A stretch of DNA of 64,000 nt from an uncultured Alphaproteobacteria bacterium (GTDB lineage: Bacteria; Pseudomonadota; Alphaproteobacteria; HIMB59). Where the stretch lies: positions 1 to 64,000 of the forward strand of contig CACKEA010000006.1 of the NCBI GenBank assembly GCA_902599045.1, read 5' to 3'. Shown here piece by piece: positions 1 through 9,044 of this stretch (the first letter of the stretch is position 1; every line of letters starts with the position of its first letter). A program made the position numbers and the translations under genes. Under the pieces are notes generated by a model. That model saw only the letters and a list, made by a program, of their open reading frames with translations. It was not told the origin of the DNA and made no database searches.

Positions 1-1637
1 GAGGTTGAACTTCCATTTGTATTTTTTTTGGTATGGCCAAACATCCCTTCAAGTATAGTGTTTGGATTAATATCGTCTTTTTCAAAAGTTTCAAAGATAC
101 TTCCGTCTCTAAAAACTAATACTCTATGGCATAAACCAATAAATTCCTCCAGTTCACTAGATAAGAAAATAGCTGTTCCTCCATCACTTACAAAATTTCT
201 TAAGTGTTTGTATAAATCTCTCTTTGCCCCAACATCAATTCCTCTAGCAGGGTCATTAAGAATTAAAATTTTAGGAGTGGTTGTAAATGCGCGAGCAATC
301 ATTACTTTTTGCTGATTTCCCCCACTCAAAGATGTAATTAGATTATTCTTTGGGCCAGTTTTGATGCTTAGTCTCTCTACCTCCCAATCAAAAATCCCGT
401 TTAATTCCATCCATTTTATAAAACCAATAAAGCCTCCGGAGGTCTTAGCTTGCTTGCCCTTGTATAAAGGGATAACCATATTTTCATAGATACTCATGTT
501 TGGAAAAATTCCTTCTTTTTTTCTGTCACCAGAGACATACCCAATTCCACTTTTTTTTGCATCTAATAAATTTTCAACTCTTGAATAATCTTTTTTCGTT
601 CTTTCTCTTTCTTCATCAGATTGTTTAACTATTACATCACCGCTAATTGGTTGGTCTATGCCAGCAAGGGCTTTAACAAAATTATCTTGTCCTTGTCCAT
701 CAAGTCCTGTTACCCCAAGTATTTCTCCTTTGGGTAAATTAAAATTAATTTCATTTCCAGTCTCCCAAACTTTAAGGTCTTTTGATGAGAGAACAATTTC
801 ATCAGATACAGAATCCGGAGGGGTTGCTTTGATTTCGGATGCAGTAGATATTTTTTTATCTCCTGTCATTAATCCTAATAAATTTTTTTCAGTAATTTCA
901 TCACCAGCAAGTACACCAACATCTATACCGTCTCTCATAACTGTTGCACGATCACTTATTCTTACTAATTCTGCAATTCTATGAGTCACAATAAAAATTG
1001 CAGCACCTTCATCTCTTAAGGCTCTCATCTTTGCAAAAAGTCTTTCGGTTGAGTCAAAGTCTAGAGCAGCTGAAGACTCATCTAGAATTAAAACTTTTGG
1101 GTTTCTCAAAAAGGCTCGACCAATTGTAATCCATGCTTTCATACCCAGTGATAATTGGCTCGCAATAGTGTAGGGATCAACAAACTCTCCAGCTAGCTCT
1201 AACATTATAGAAGCTGCTTTCTCAACTCTTTCACGGTGGGCTAATTTTTTACCAAAAAAACTATCGTATCCAATGAATAGGTTTTCATAAACAGTTGCTT
1301 CTTCAGCAATCATTACTTCTTGAAAAACAGTTGCTATTCCAGCTCTTTGAGCCTCTATTGGTGAATTTGGGGATTGCCCCATAATTGAAACCTTACCTTT
1401 ATCTAAAGGTAAAACTCCAGATATTACTTTTGCTAAAGTGCTTTTACCACACCCGTTACCTCCAACGATTGCGTGTATCTCACCAAAATTAGCTTTGAAA
1501 TTTACCCCGTTTAAGGCTTTTGTTACACCGAAGGATTTAGTGGCATCTTGAACGTAAATGTCTCCCCCAACTTTAGAGGAGTTTGACTGCGCCCCATTTT
1601 TTTCTGGGGCGCTGTCTTGATTTTTTTCTTCATTCAT
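1..1637 (-). CDS. Ribose-type sugar ABC transporter, duplicated ATP-binding protein (partial, C-terminus cut by window edge)
   Basis: I translated this by hand because the frame runs off the left edge and is missing from the ORF track; it is open from an ATG at 1637 for about 545 codons. There are two ABC domains, as in RbsA/MglA. Domain 1 has Walker A GGNGCGKST (residues about 59-67), a degenerate signature LSLGM and Walker B VLILDES. Domain 2 has a degenerate Walker A (GLDGQGQDN), a good signature LSGGNQQKV and ILILNDPARGID. One weakened site per domain is normal for this family. It follows the binding-protein gene by 19 nt in the same operon and should energise the two permeases encoded on the other strand at 5257-8926. 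The substrate is unknown. Confidence 0.93.
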   Translation of the reverse strand, partial: MNEEKNQDSAPEKNGAQSNSSKVGGDIYVQDATKSFGVTKALNGVNFKANFGEIHAIVGGNGCGKSTLAKVISGVLPLDKGKVSIMGQSPNSPIEAQRAGIATVFQEVMIAEEATVYENLFIGYDSFFGKKLAHRERVEKAASIMLELAGEFVDPYTIASQLSLGMKAWITIGRAFLRNPKVLILDESSAALDFDSTERLFAKMRALRDEGAAIFIVTHRIAELVRISDRATVMRDGIDVGVLAGDEITEKNLLGLMTGDKKISTASEIKATPPDSVSDEIVLSSKDLKVWETGNEINFNLPKGEILGVTGLDGQGQDNFVKALAGIDQPISGDVIVKQSDEERERTKKDYSRVENLLDAKKSGIGYVSGDRKKEGIFPNMSIYENMVIPLYKGKQAKTSGGFIGFIKWMELNGIFDWEVERLSIKTGPKNNLITSLSGGNQQKVMIARAFTTTPKILILNDPARGIDVGAKRDLYKHLRNFVSDGGTAIFLSSELEEFIGLCHRVLVFRDGSIFETFEKDDINPNTILEGMFGHTKKNTNGSST

Positions 1638-1656
1638 TAATTACTAATAAACTAAA

Positions 1657-2817
1657 TTATAGTAATGCCTCACCATTATCGAAGAAATTATTTAGATATT
1701 CATCACTTGCCCAGTTTTCAATTCCAACAGTTCTAAACTCACTTGAGTTTCTGTCACAATCTTCAGGAACAAAAGACTGAATAGTCTCTACATCTTCTTC
1801 ATATGGAGGAACTAGGATAGATTGGATTTTTAGACCCTGACCTTTCATAGTTCTTAAAAGAACATTCATTGCAAATTCTGCATCATCTCCTGGAGGCCAT
1901 GCATAGACAGCTCTATCGATGAAGTCTGGATTATTTCTCCAGTAACAGAATGCTCCGATTTCTCCACCTAAAGCCATAGGCACCATAGGTCTACCTGATG
2001 ACTCGAGAGCGTTAAGTGCTCCTGACTCACCTGAAGACTGAACCGCAAAACCATCAACTTGTGTTGTGTTAGCTGATAGCCACTTTTGTAGTTCGGCTTG
2101 TGCTATTTGTGGAGTCCACATATGTGCAATTTCTGCAACAACTGTAATGTCTGGGTATTCCGCAAAACCGTCTAACATACCTTGGTGCTGTGAGTCGGAT
2201 GCTGATGTTCCTGGAATTCCTTCCATGATCACAACGTTACCTTCTCCACCAATGGTCTCTGCTAACCATGAAGCTATATAATAACCAGTTAATTTATAAT
2301 TAACTGATGTGCTGATCGCATACTCTGAAGTTAAATAACCTGTCATTGATGCAGTTGGAACACCTTTTCCATATGCATATTCAATTGTAGGATTTAAAGC
2401 GACAGGATTTGAGCAACAGACTATTAATCCATCAACTCCTTGATCAGTCAACTGTCTCATTTGTTGAATTTGAACTGCGTCTTTCAGGTTCGATTGGGTA
2501 ACAACGATATCGTTAAGAATACCTGCTTCCTTCATTTTAGGTAAGTAGTCACCATATAATCTCTCCATCACACCTTTTCTCCATAGATTACCTGCGTAAG
2601 AGCTTGCATAACCAATAGTCCAAGGAAGCGGTCTATCACTTTTCCAATCTCTGTATACACTTTCGCCAAGTGGCTGGTTGGGATCCATAAAGTCAGGATT
2701 ATAAACGAAGTCTCTTATGTCAGCTGGAATTTCGTCTAGGATGTCTGCATTTAAGTTACCTGCAACACCAACAAAACTAACAGCTAAAATAGCTATGAAC
2801 TTTTTAAGCAATGTCAT
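1657..2817 (-). CDS. Periplasmic sugar-binding protein of a ribose-type (CUT2) ABC transporter
   Basis: This 386-aa protein has a Sec signal peptide (residues 1 to about 24, ending NLNA) and a type I periplasmic-binding fold resembling RbsB/Peripla_BP_4 proteins. Recognisable stretches are TIGYASSYAGNLWRKG, QIQQMRQLTDQGVDGLIVCC and NVVIMEGIPGT. It delivers solute to the membrane complex in the periplasm. The RBS (aaggaggat) sits just upstream of the ATG. It is the first gene of a leftward operon with the ATPase, and it shares a 148-nt divergent promoter region with pxpA, the biotin carboxylase and the two permeases. The ligand cannot be read from sequence. Confidence 0.92.
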   Translation of the reverse strand: MTLLKKFIAILAVSFVGVAGNLNADILDEIPADIRDFVYNPDFMDPNQPLGESVYRDWKSDRPLPWTIGYASSYAGNLWRKGVMERLYGDYLPKMKEAGILNDIVVTQSNLKDAVQIQQMRQLTDQGVDGLIVCCSNPVALNPTIEYAYGKGVPTASMTGYLTSEYAISTSVNYKLTGYYIASWLAETIGGEGNVVIMEGIPGTSASDSQHQGMLDGFAEYPDITVVAEIAHMWTPQIAQAELQKWLSANTTQVDGFAVQSSGESGALNALESSGRPMVPMALGGEIGAFCYWRNNPDFIDRAVYAWPPGDDAEFAMNVLLRTMKGQGLKIQSILVPPYEEDVETIQSFVPEDCDRNSSEFRTVGIENWASDEYLNNFFDNGEALL

Positions 2818-2830
2818 AGTTTTATCCTCC

Positions 2831-2848
2831 TTACTTATATATAAGTAA
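2831..2848. promoter_or_regulatory. 18-bp perfect palindrome in divergent promoter region
   Basis: TTACTTATATATAAGTAA is self-complementary over all 18 bases and lies 14 nt upstream of the binding-protein start, next to its RBS. A second 12-bp palindrome (ATATTATAATAT) follows at 2848-2859. It could be an operator for the leftward operon, but AT-rich palindromes arise easily by chance in such DNA. Confidence 0.4.
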
Positions 2849-2888
2849 TATTATAATATCTAAATTATCAAAAAAGTTATCAAAATTG

Positions 2889-2916
2889 TTCCAACATGTG
2901 GAAAAGATTTTCACAT
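2889..2916. promoter_or_regulatory. Nested inverted repeats, candidate operator between the divergent transporter operons
   Basis: TTCCA-N5-TGGAA (2889-2903) overlaps an imperfect 21-bp palindrome, ATGTGGAAAA-G-ATTTTCACAT (2896-2916, 8 of 10 pairs). The site sits between the two divergent genes, about 70 nt from each start. The geometry suits a dimeric repressor controlling both operons. No regulator gene is visible nearby. Confidence 0.4.
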
Positions 2917-2965
2917 AAAAGCCTTATTTTCTGTAAATTAGTCATGAGAAGGAATTTTAATAAGT

Positions 2966-3751
2966 ATGGTCGATTTGAACTGCGATATGGGAGAAGGCTT
3001 TGGTATTTACTCATTTGCTGATGATGAAGAAATAATGCCATTTATTGATGCCGCTAATGTGGCTTGTGGCTTTCACGCCTCAGACCCAAATACTATGAGA
3101 AAAACAGTCGAACTTGCAAAGAAATATAATGTAAAAGTTGGCTCTCACCCTGCTTACCCAGATTTAGTGGGTTTTGGTCGAAGACCAATGAAAATGAAGC
3201 GAGAGGAAATAAAAAATTTGGTTATGTATCAAACAGGTGCCATTAAAGCATTTTTAGATGAATTTGATATGCCGTTGAATCACATTAAACCTCACGGTTC
3301 ACTATATGGAGTATCTGCAAAAGAGGAGGATGTTGCAAATGGTATAGCTGATGCAGCAGAAATTTTTAATGTTGGAATTTTTGGGATGGTCAACACGTTC
3401 CATGAAAAAGTTTATAAAGAGAGAGGAGTAAAATTTTACGGAGAATTTTATTCAGATCTTGAATATGACGAGACAGGATATCTTGTAATCGCAAAAGGCC
3501 GAAACCAATATTATCCAACAGACCGTGCTGTAGAGAGATGTATGCGAGCCATTAAAGAAAATAAAGTTCAAACTATTCAAGGAAACGATGTTGATGTGGG
3601 ATGTGAAACAATTTGTGTCCATTCTGATACTCCTAATGCAATTGAGATACTTAAAGCCTTGAGAAATAACATTTCATCAAAAAAAAATTCTAGTGAAAAG
3701 TCAAAAAATGGTAACCATTCAAAAATGCCGTATATAATTGATAAGAAATGA
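2966..3751 (+). CDS. pxpA: LamB/YcsF family protein, 5-oxoprolinase subunit A-like
   Basis: This 261-aa protein has the family hallmarks VDLNCDMGEGFG at the N-terminus, ANVACGFHASDP, VKVGSHPAYPDLVGFGRR and IKPHGSLYG. Usual length is about 245-255, and the extra C-terminal tail is lysine/serine rich. PxpA works with PxpB and PxpC to hydrolyse 5-oxoproline with ATP; neither partner is in this window. It overlaps the downstream biotin carboxylase by 4 nt (ATGA), so the two are translationally coupled. PxpA-biotin carboxylase pairs are known from larger lactam/5-oxoproline gene sets, so the true substrate here is open. An RBS (gagaagga) supports the start. Confidence 0.85.
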   Translation: MVDLNCDMGEGFGIYSFADDEEIMPFIDAANVACGFHASDPNTMRKTVELAKKYNVKVGSHPAYPDLVGFGRRPMKMKREEIKNLVMYQTGAIKAFLDEFDMPLNHIKPHGSLYGVSAKEEDVANGIADAAEIFNVGIFGMVNTFHEKVYKERGVKFYGEFYSDLEYDETGYLVIAKGRNQYYPTDRAVERCMRAIKENKVQTIQGNDVDVGCETICVHSDTPNAIEILKALRNNISSKKNSSEKSKNGNHSKMPYIIDKK

Positions 3752-5250
3752 AAAAGATACTAATCGCTAATCGCGGAGAAATAGCAATACGTATTATTAA
3801 AAGTTGTAAAATCTTAGGACACAAATCTGTAGCAATTTATTCTGATGCAGATAAAAATTCTAAACATGTAAGATTAGCTGACGAAGCTCATTATCTTGGT
3901 CCAAGTAAGGCTCAAGAAAGTTATCTGTCTGTTCAAAAAATTATGGATGTAGCTATGAAATTAAAAGTAGATGCAATTCATCCTGGATTTGGTTTTTTAT
4001 CAGAAAATGAAAATTTTGCCCAACAAGTAATTGATAAAAATATTGTTTGGATTGGACCAAAACCAAATTTAATTAAATCAATGGGTAATAAGGATATAGC
4101 CCGTGAACTGGCACTTAAATCTAATATTCCAATATGCCCTGGTATTTCTAATATTACAAAACTTAACAGTGATGATTTGAAAAATAAGTGTGAAAACATT
4201 GGATATCCTCTGCTTGTTAAATCAAGTGCAGGTGGCGGCGGCATAGGTATGAGCGTGGTTCAAAATTTTAAAGATCTTTCAAAATCAATCGAAAAAACAA
4301 GTAATATGGCTGAAAAATCTTTTGGAAATGGAGATGTATTTATAGAAAAATTTATTACGAATGCTCGTCACATAGAAATTCAGATATTTGGTTTTGGAGA
4401 CAAAGGAGCAGTTCATCTTTATGAGAGAGATTGCTCAATGCAAAGAAGATATCAAAAAATTATCGAGGAGTCTCCGGCACCTGAAATAGATAGAACCCTA
4501 ATTGAAAGTATGGCCAATGCTGCGGTTAAGCTCTCATCTGATGTCAAATACCAAGGAGCGGGCACAGTAGAATTTATTTATGATGTGGAACAAAAAAAAT
4601 ACTATTTTCTTGAAATGAATACCAGAATACAAGTAGAACATCCAGTCACAGAGTTAGTCACAAACAATGATTTAGTCTCTATGCAAATAAATTTTGCTTT
4701 TAATAGGAAAAATAAATTTTTAAAGCAAGAAAAAATTTCTATATATGGTCATTCTATTGAATGTAGAGTTTATGCAGAAGATCCTAGTAAAAACTTTTTA
4801 CCATCTCCAGGTAAAATTTCTAAATTAACTTTTCCAAAAGTACCAAATGGCATTAGATTAGATTGGGGATATGATGAAAATGATGATGTAAGTTTTTATT
4901 ACGATCCTATGATAGGCAAAATCATATCTCACGACTTAGTTCGAGAGGACGCAGTCAGTAAATTAATAAATTTTTTAGAAAAAATTGTCCTTCAAGGAAT
5001 TAAAACAAATATTCCCTTCTTAATAAGTTTATTGAAAGATAAAATTTTTATAAACGGCACGCATAATACTAAGTATATCGAAAATAATTTAAATACTCTA
5101 ACTAGTGAGATAAATTCTGATAAAAATACATTATCTGAAGTTGCTATAGACAAAAAAAGAATTAAAATTGTTGAGACAGATAAATTAAAAATTGCGAATA
5201 ATAGATCTGAGACTGAAACGGGAGGAATTAAAGTCGTTTATTTCGATTAA
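3748..5250 (+). CDS. Biotin carboxylase-type ATP-grasp protein (AccC-like)
   Basis: This 500-aa protein has the full biotin carboxylase layout: N-terminal ILIANRGEIAIRIIKSCK, glycine-rich ATP loop SSAGGGGIGMS (about residue 160), ERDCSMQRRYQK, and the active-site segment FLEMNTRIQVEHPVTELV. The family carboxylates biotin on a carrier protein using ATP and bicarbonate. No biotinyl (MKM) domain is present at the C-terminus and no carrier protein or carboxyltransferase is encoded nearby. It is coupled to pxpA by an ATGA overlap and ends 6 nt before the permease gene. It probably serves a dedicated carboxylation rather than fatty-acid synthesis; that is inference. Confidence 0.87.
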   Translation: MKKILIANRGEIAIRIIKSCKILGHKSVAIYSDADKNSKHVRLADEAHYLGPSKAQESYLSVQKIMDVAMKLKVDAIHPGFGFLSENENFAQQVIDKNIVWIGPKPNLIKSMGNKDIARELALKSNIPICPGISNITKLNSDDLKNKCENIGYPLLVKSSAGGGGIGMSVVQNFKDLSKSIEKTSNMAEKSFGNGDVFIEKFITNARHIEIQIFGFGDKGAVHLYERDCSMQRRYQKIIEESPAPEIDRTLIESMANAAVKLSSDVKYQGAGTVEFIYDVEQKKYYFLEMNTRIQVEHPVTELVTNNDLVSMQINFAFNRKNKFLKQEKISIYGHSIECRVYAEDPSKNFLPSPGKISKLTFPKVPNGIRLDWGYDENDDVSFYYDPMIGKIISHDLVREDAVSKLINFLEKIVLQGIKTNIPFLISLLKDKIFINGTHNTKYIENNLNTLTSEINSDKNTLSEVAIDKKRIKIVETDKLKIANNRSETETGGIKVVYFD

Positions 5251-5256
5251 ACAAAA

Positions 5257-7530
5257 ATGGTTAATCAATTAATTACATCAATAAAACCCTCTCAAATTCC
5301 TGGTTCTGATCCTCAGTCCACAAAATACTTAATCGTACCTATATTTATATTTTTTGCCCTAATGGTATTTGCGATCATCAGAGGCCCTCAAATAATTTCT
5401 AGTTCGGGTATAGGAACAGCTATCATGGTTTCAACACCACTGATTTTAGCTACATATGCACTTACAGCTCTAGCTTTAGCAGGTAGAGTCACAGTTGACT
5501 TATCTATTGGTCCTTTAATAGGGTTTATTAATGTCACTACAATTCAACTTTATGCGGCGGGATATATCCAATCTCCTGTTGCCTACTTTATCTGTGCACT
5601 TGCCATAGGTGTGATTTATCAATTTTTATATGCACTAATTGTGATTTTTATCAGAGTGCAACCAATAATCGTTGCATTAAGCATGTTTTTGGCATTCTCA
5701 GGTATAAATCTTGTAATACTTCCGAGACCTGGTGGAAGAGCACCTGAATGGATGCTTTCTTGGAGTGCTGGTACGGAAGTTATTCAACCAGTCCTTATAT
5801 TATTAATTTTTTCTACTCTAATTTGGTATGCCTTAACACATACAGCATATTGGCAACATTTAAAATTAATGGGTTCAGATGAGAAATCAGCTTATACAAG
5901 TGGAGTTAGAATTTACCTAGTTAGAATAGGGGCACATATAATAGGTGGGGTCTATGCTGCTCTTGCTGCTATTGCCTTTACCGGCCTCATTGGATCTGGA
6001 GATCCTACACAAGGCACTACTTATACCCTTATGGCAGTAACCGCTTTAGTTTTGGGTGGTTCCAGTCTAATTGGTGGAAGAGGAGGAGCTTTTGGAGCTA
6101 TATTAGGATCTGTAAATATTTATTTAATCAATTTCATTTTATCAACATTCAGATTTGAAAGATTCCAGAGCTTTGTTACTGATCTCTCTTATGGAGCTGT
6201 TTTAGTAGCTTCACTATTAATACTTATAGCCCTTCCTTACATCCAAAAAGCTTTTAAAAATTTATCTGTATTTGTATTTTTTATTATAGGCACACTGAGC
6301 GCCACTGCAGTTTTAATTCATATGAAATACGACCAGGTCACAAGAGGAACAGTTGGAGGTTTTGGTGGTAAATCTAAGGATGCAGAAATTTTTGAAAAGG
6401 CTCTTGAGTCAGGGAGTGACTGCTTAATTACAGGTAAAGCATGTTCAGAGGGCGGTAACTCAACTGTTTGGATGTTCATCGCTATAGGCATAGCTGCATT
6501 AATTTATTTAGTCTATTTACTGGTTAAACATAGAGATGGTCCAACAGTATCTTTTATAATTGCTTCAATAGTTATTTTCTTTGGATGTGTTTGGAGTGGT
6601 ACAAGAGAGGTATACTTAGTCAATGCAGACTTAGGAACAAATTTACAATACATACTCAATTATGCACCACAATATTTTACATCAGAATATCTACGAGTAG
6701 GAGCTGGTTTACCAGACTTCTCCTCATCTTCTAGTGCTTTGGTTGGAATGGCATATGCTATCGCAACTTTAGGTGGGATAGTTTTTTTTACATCTGCAAT
6801 AGTTATTATTGCAATGCCTAGATTTAGAAGTGAAATCAAAACACAAACACTTGTGTTGTTTGCAATTGCTATCTCTATAGTTGTCTTTGCTGCAATATCT
6901 TATTATGGAATAGAGTCTAATAGACAAAGTTTCTTTGGCATAGACGGATACGCTGTCATACTTATTTGTTTCCTTCTTTTTTTACTCACCGCACCTACAT
7001 TTTTCTCTCAAGTAAATCTTAATAATGTCTTTATTGTTTTTCTTGGATTGTTGGCAATAATTGCAGTTTATTTTTTAGCCTCTCCTTCTGGAACAATAAT
7101 TTCTGATGATGGTAGTAGATATTACTCACCAATAATTACAGAATTAATAGTGGGAGATACGTCCTCAGTTTCTTATAATAGTCCTACACGCGGAGTGTTT
7201 ATATCTGAAAATATTAGTTGGTTAAAAGAAGCAGCACTTATTATACTCGCAATATTTATTTTTCAATTTTTTACATATTTAACTATGAGAGGAAGAATAA
7301 ATTTTAGTACTTTTAAACCCTATATTCCAATTTTAAGTATTGGCGCTTTAACATGGTCTGCAATGTTTTTTGCAATCGGTTACCCTTATTGGAAAATGAT
7401 TTTAATAACTGCGATTGGAATTGCAATTTCACCATTAAGTTGGCAAGCGTTTAGTGTTTATAAAGTAAAATTGAAATCTCAAGAAGGACTTGAAAAATGG
7501 GGAGGGTTATCAGAGGATAGAAAAGTTTAG
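5257..7530 (+). CDS. RbsC-type ABC permease with a large extra C-terminal membrane region (757 aa)
   Basis: Residues about 1-335 match the BPD_transp_2 family of sugar permeases, with the conserved stretch LVLGGSSLIGGRGGAFGA before the last family helices. The usual length is 310-350 aa. Here another 420 or so residues follow, carrying roughly eight predicted hydrophobic segments and two hydrophilic loops (near residues 350-400 and 610-650), one containing cysteines. I do not recognise the extra region. The gene is 6 nt downstream of the biotin carboxylase and 4 nt upstream of the second permease. It probably pairs with that permease and the leftward ATPase and binding protein. Confidence 0.85.
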   Translation: MVNQLITSIKPSQIPGSDPQSTKYLIVPIFIFFALMVFAIIRGPQIISSSGIGTAIMVSTPLILATYALTALALAGRVTVDLSIGPLIGFINVTTIQLYAAGYIQSPVAYFICALAIGVIYQFLYALIVIFIRVQPIIVALSMFLAFSGINLVILPRPGGRAPEWMLSWSAGTEVIQPVLILLIFSTLIWYALTHTAYWQHLKLMGSDEKSAYTSGVRIYLVRIGAHIIGGVYAALAAIAFTGLIGSGDPTQGTTYTLMAVTALVLGGSSLIGGRGGAFGAILGSVNIYLINFILSTFRFERFQSFVTDLSYGAVLVASLLILIALPYIQKAFKNLSVFVFFIIGTLSATAVLIHMKYDQVTRGTVGGFGGKSKDAEIFEKALESGSDCLITGKACSEGGNSTVWMFIAIGIAALIYLVYLLVKHRDGPTVSFIIASIVIFFGCVWSGTREVYLVNADLGTNLQYILNYAPQYFTSEYLRVGAGLPDFSSSSSALVGMAYAIATLGGIVFFTSAIVIIAMPRFRSEIKTQTLVLFAIAISIVVFAAISYYGIESNRQSFFGIDGYAVILICFLLFLLTAPTFFSQVNLNNVFIVFLGLLAIIAVYFLASPSGTIISDDGSRYYSPIITELIVGDTSSVSYNSPTRGVFISENISWLKEAALIILAIFIFQFFTYLTMRGRINFSTFKPYIPILSIGALTWSAMFFAIGYPYWKMILITAIGIAISPLSWQAFSVYKVKLKSQEGLEKWGGLSEDRKV

Positions 7531-7534
7531 ATAA

Positions 7535-8926
7535 ATGGAAAAGAGAACTCATAATTTTTTAAAAGGCCTTGGAATATTTTTTGCAGTTGCAGCAGGTATA
7601 GGCACAGCTGTCCTTGGGTATGTTGACAGAACTGATTGGATACAAGTTGCATTTTATTCAGTAGCAGTTGTTGCTATAGTCCTTTGGGGATGGCACTTTT
7701 TTCTAGTTAGATGGTCTTATACCTCTGAAGAAAAAGACACAAATGTCTCGAGCATTGACGAAACAGAAAAAATAAACAAAAGAAGTTTATTTTGGGACTT
7801 AATAGCTAGAAACTGGATAGCAGTTACTGGATTTTTATTGTTATTGGGATTGTTTATTCTTCTATGTTTTCTTGTTCCAGGTTTCTTTTCTGGAAGAACT
7901 GTTGTCTCGGCAATTATTCTATTAGGATTTTTAATATTAGCTTTCATTGCGTATAAGTTTTTAAATATTAACAAAAGTGTCATCATTGGCGTTGCTGTTT
8001 TAGTTGGCCTTTTTATTATTGGCTCAGTTTCCATAGATGGTTTTCTTTCTCTACAGAATATAAAGTCAATGTTAGTCTTCGCCTCATTTCTAGGCTTAGC
8101 AACAATTGGTCAAACACTTGTTGTAATGTTAGGCGGCCTTGACTTATCAATTCCATTTTTAATAGGCGCTACAAATCTAGGTTTAATGTCACTAATTTCT
8201 CTGGGAGTTCCACCATGGCTTGCATTCATTGTAATACTGGCATTTGGAACTTTAGTCGGACTGTTTAATGGACTTATTAGTTTTAATCTGCAAGGACAAT
8301 CTTTAATAGTCACACTTGGTGTTGGCTTTATGGTAGTGGGCGGAGTTCAAATATTAGTTTCACTTCCAACTGTTACCGGAGGTACAGTTTTTGGTGTCGT
8401 ACCAGAATGGTTAAAGAATCTAGCTTCATTAAACGGAAAGTTTTTTGGTTTACCTATACCTCCTGTAATTTTAATTTGGATTCTTGTCTCTATCTTATTA
8501 ATTGTTGGTTTGAGACACACTAAATGGGGAAGAAATTTATATGCGGTTGGAGGTAAAAGGCTATCAGCTGATAGATTGTCTATATCTGAAAGAGCATATT
8601 GGGTTGGAGTTTTTGTTATTAGTGGATTTACATCCGCTGCAACAGGGGCGATGCTTCTTGGTTGGAGTGGAGGAGGCTTTATAGGCGTTGGAGATCAGTA
8701 TCTCTTTTTAACTGTTGCAGCAGTGGCTGTTGGGGGTACTTCTTTACTAGGAGGATACGGAGGCTATGGTTTTACTGTTATAGGTGTTCTTGCATTACAG
8801 GTAATTAGCACCTTTTTGGCAGGATTAGGTTTAAGTTTTGAGGGTCAACAATTCATTTTTGGATTGTTAATACTACCTCTAGTTGCTCTTTATTCCAGAG
8901 CTCCTCATATCAGGGAGCAAATTTGA
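7535..8926 (+). CDS. RbsC-type ABC permease with N-terminal extension
   Basis: This 463-aa membrane protein starts with two hydrophobic helices and a charged linker (about residues 1-90). A BPD_transp_2 permease core follows, with VMLGGLDLSIPFLIG and the family motif AVGGTSLLGGYGGYG near the end. The core resembles RbsC; the N-terminal part is additional. It is the last gene of the pxpA operon. With the 757-aa permease it would form a heterodimeric channel, as in CUT2-type nucleoside transporters that use two permeases. Confidence 0.88.
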   Translation: MEKRTHNFLKGLGIFFAVAAGIGTAVLGYVDRTDWIQVAFYSVAVVAIVLWGWHFFLVRWSYTSEEKDTNVSSIDETEKINKRSLFWDLIARNWIAVTGFLLLLGLFILLCFLVPGFFSGRTVVSAIILLGFLILAFIAYKFLNINKSVIIGVAVLVGLFIIGSVSIDGFLSLQNIKSMLVFASFLGLATIGQTLVVMLGGLDLSIPFLIGATNLGLMSLISLGVPPWLAFIVILAFGTLVGLFNGLISFNLQGQSLIVTLGVGFMVVGGVQILVSLPTVTGGTVFGVVPEWLKNLASLNGKFFGLPIPPVILIWILVSILLIVGLRHTKWGRNLYAVGGKRLSADRLSISERAYWVGVFVISGFTSAATGAMLLGWSGGGFIGVGDQYLFLTVAAVAVGGTSLLGGYGGYGFTVIGVLALQVISTFLAGLGLSFEGQQFIFGLLILPLVALYSRAPHIREQI

Positions 8927-8968
8927 TGATATCTATCAACAACTATTTTAATTTTACAAATGAATATT

Positions 8969-8987
8969 TATTTCAATATATGAAACA
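8969..8987. promoter_or_regulatory. Inverted repeat TATTTCA-N5-TGAAACA upstream of the rhodopsin gene
   Basis: The two 7-nt arms match at 6 of 7 positions around a 5-nt spacer, 57 nt before the rhodopsin ATG. A perfect version (TGTTTCA-N5-TGAAACA) with the same spacer lies upstream of the amidase pair at 15166-15184. The shared half-site and spacing suggest one regulator for both operons. I cannot exclude chance. Confidence 0.4.
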
Positions 8988-9044
8988 AAAATTATTATTA
9001 AGCGAATTACATGGTTAATATAGTAATAAGAGGAATAGATTTAA

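Noticed and set aside
28-1780. Plus-strand ORFs at 28-315, 658-984 and 1583-1780
   Set aside because: They are shadows of the minus-strand sugar ATPase and binding protein, which carry complete Walker and signature motifs.
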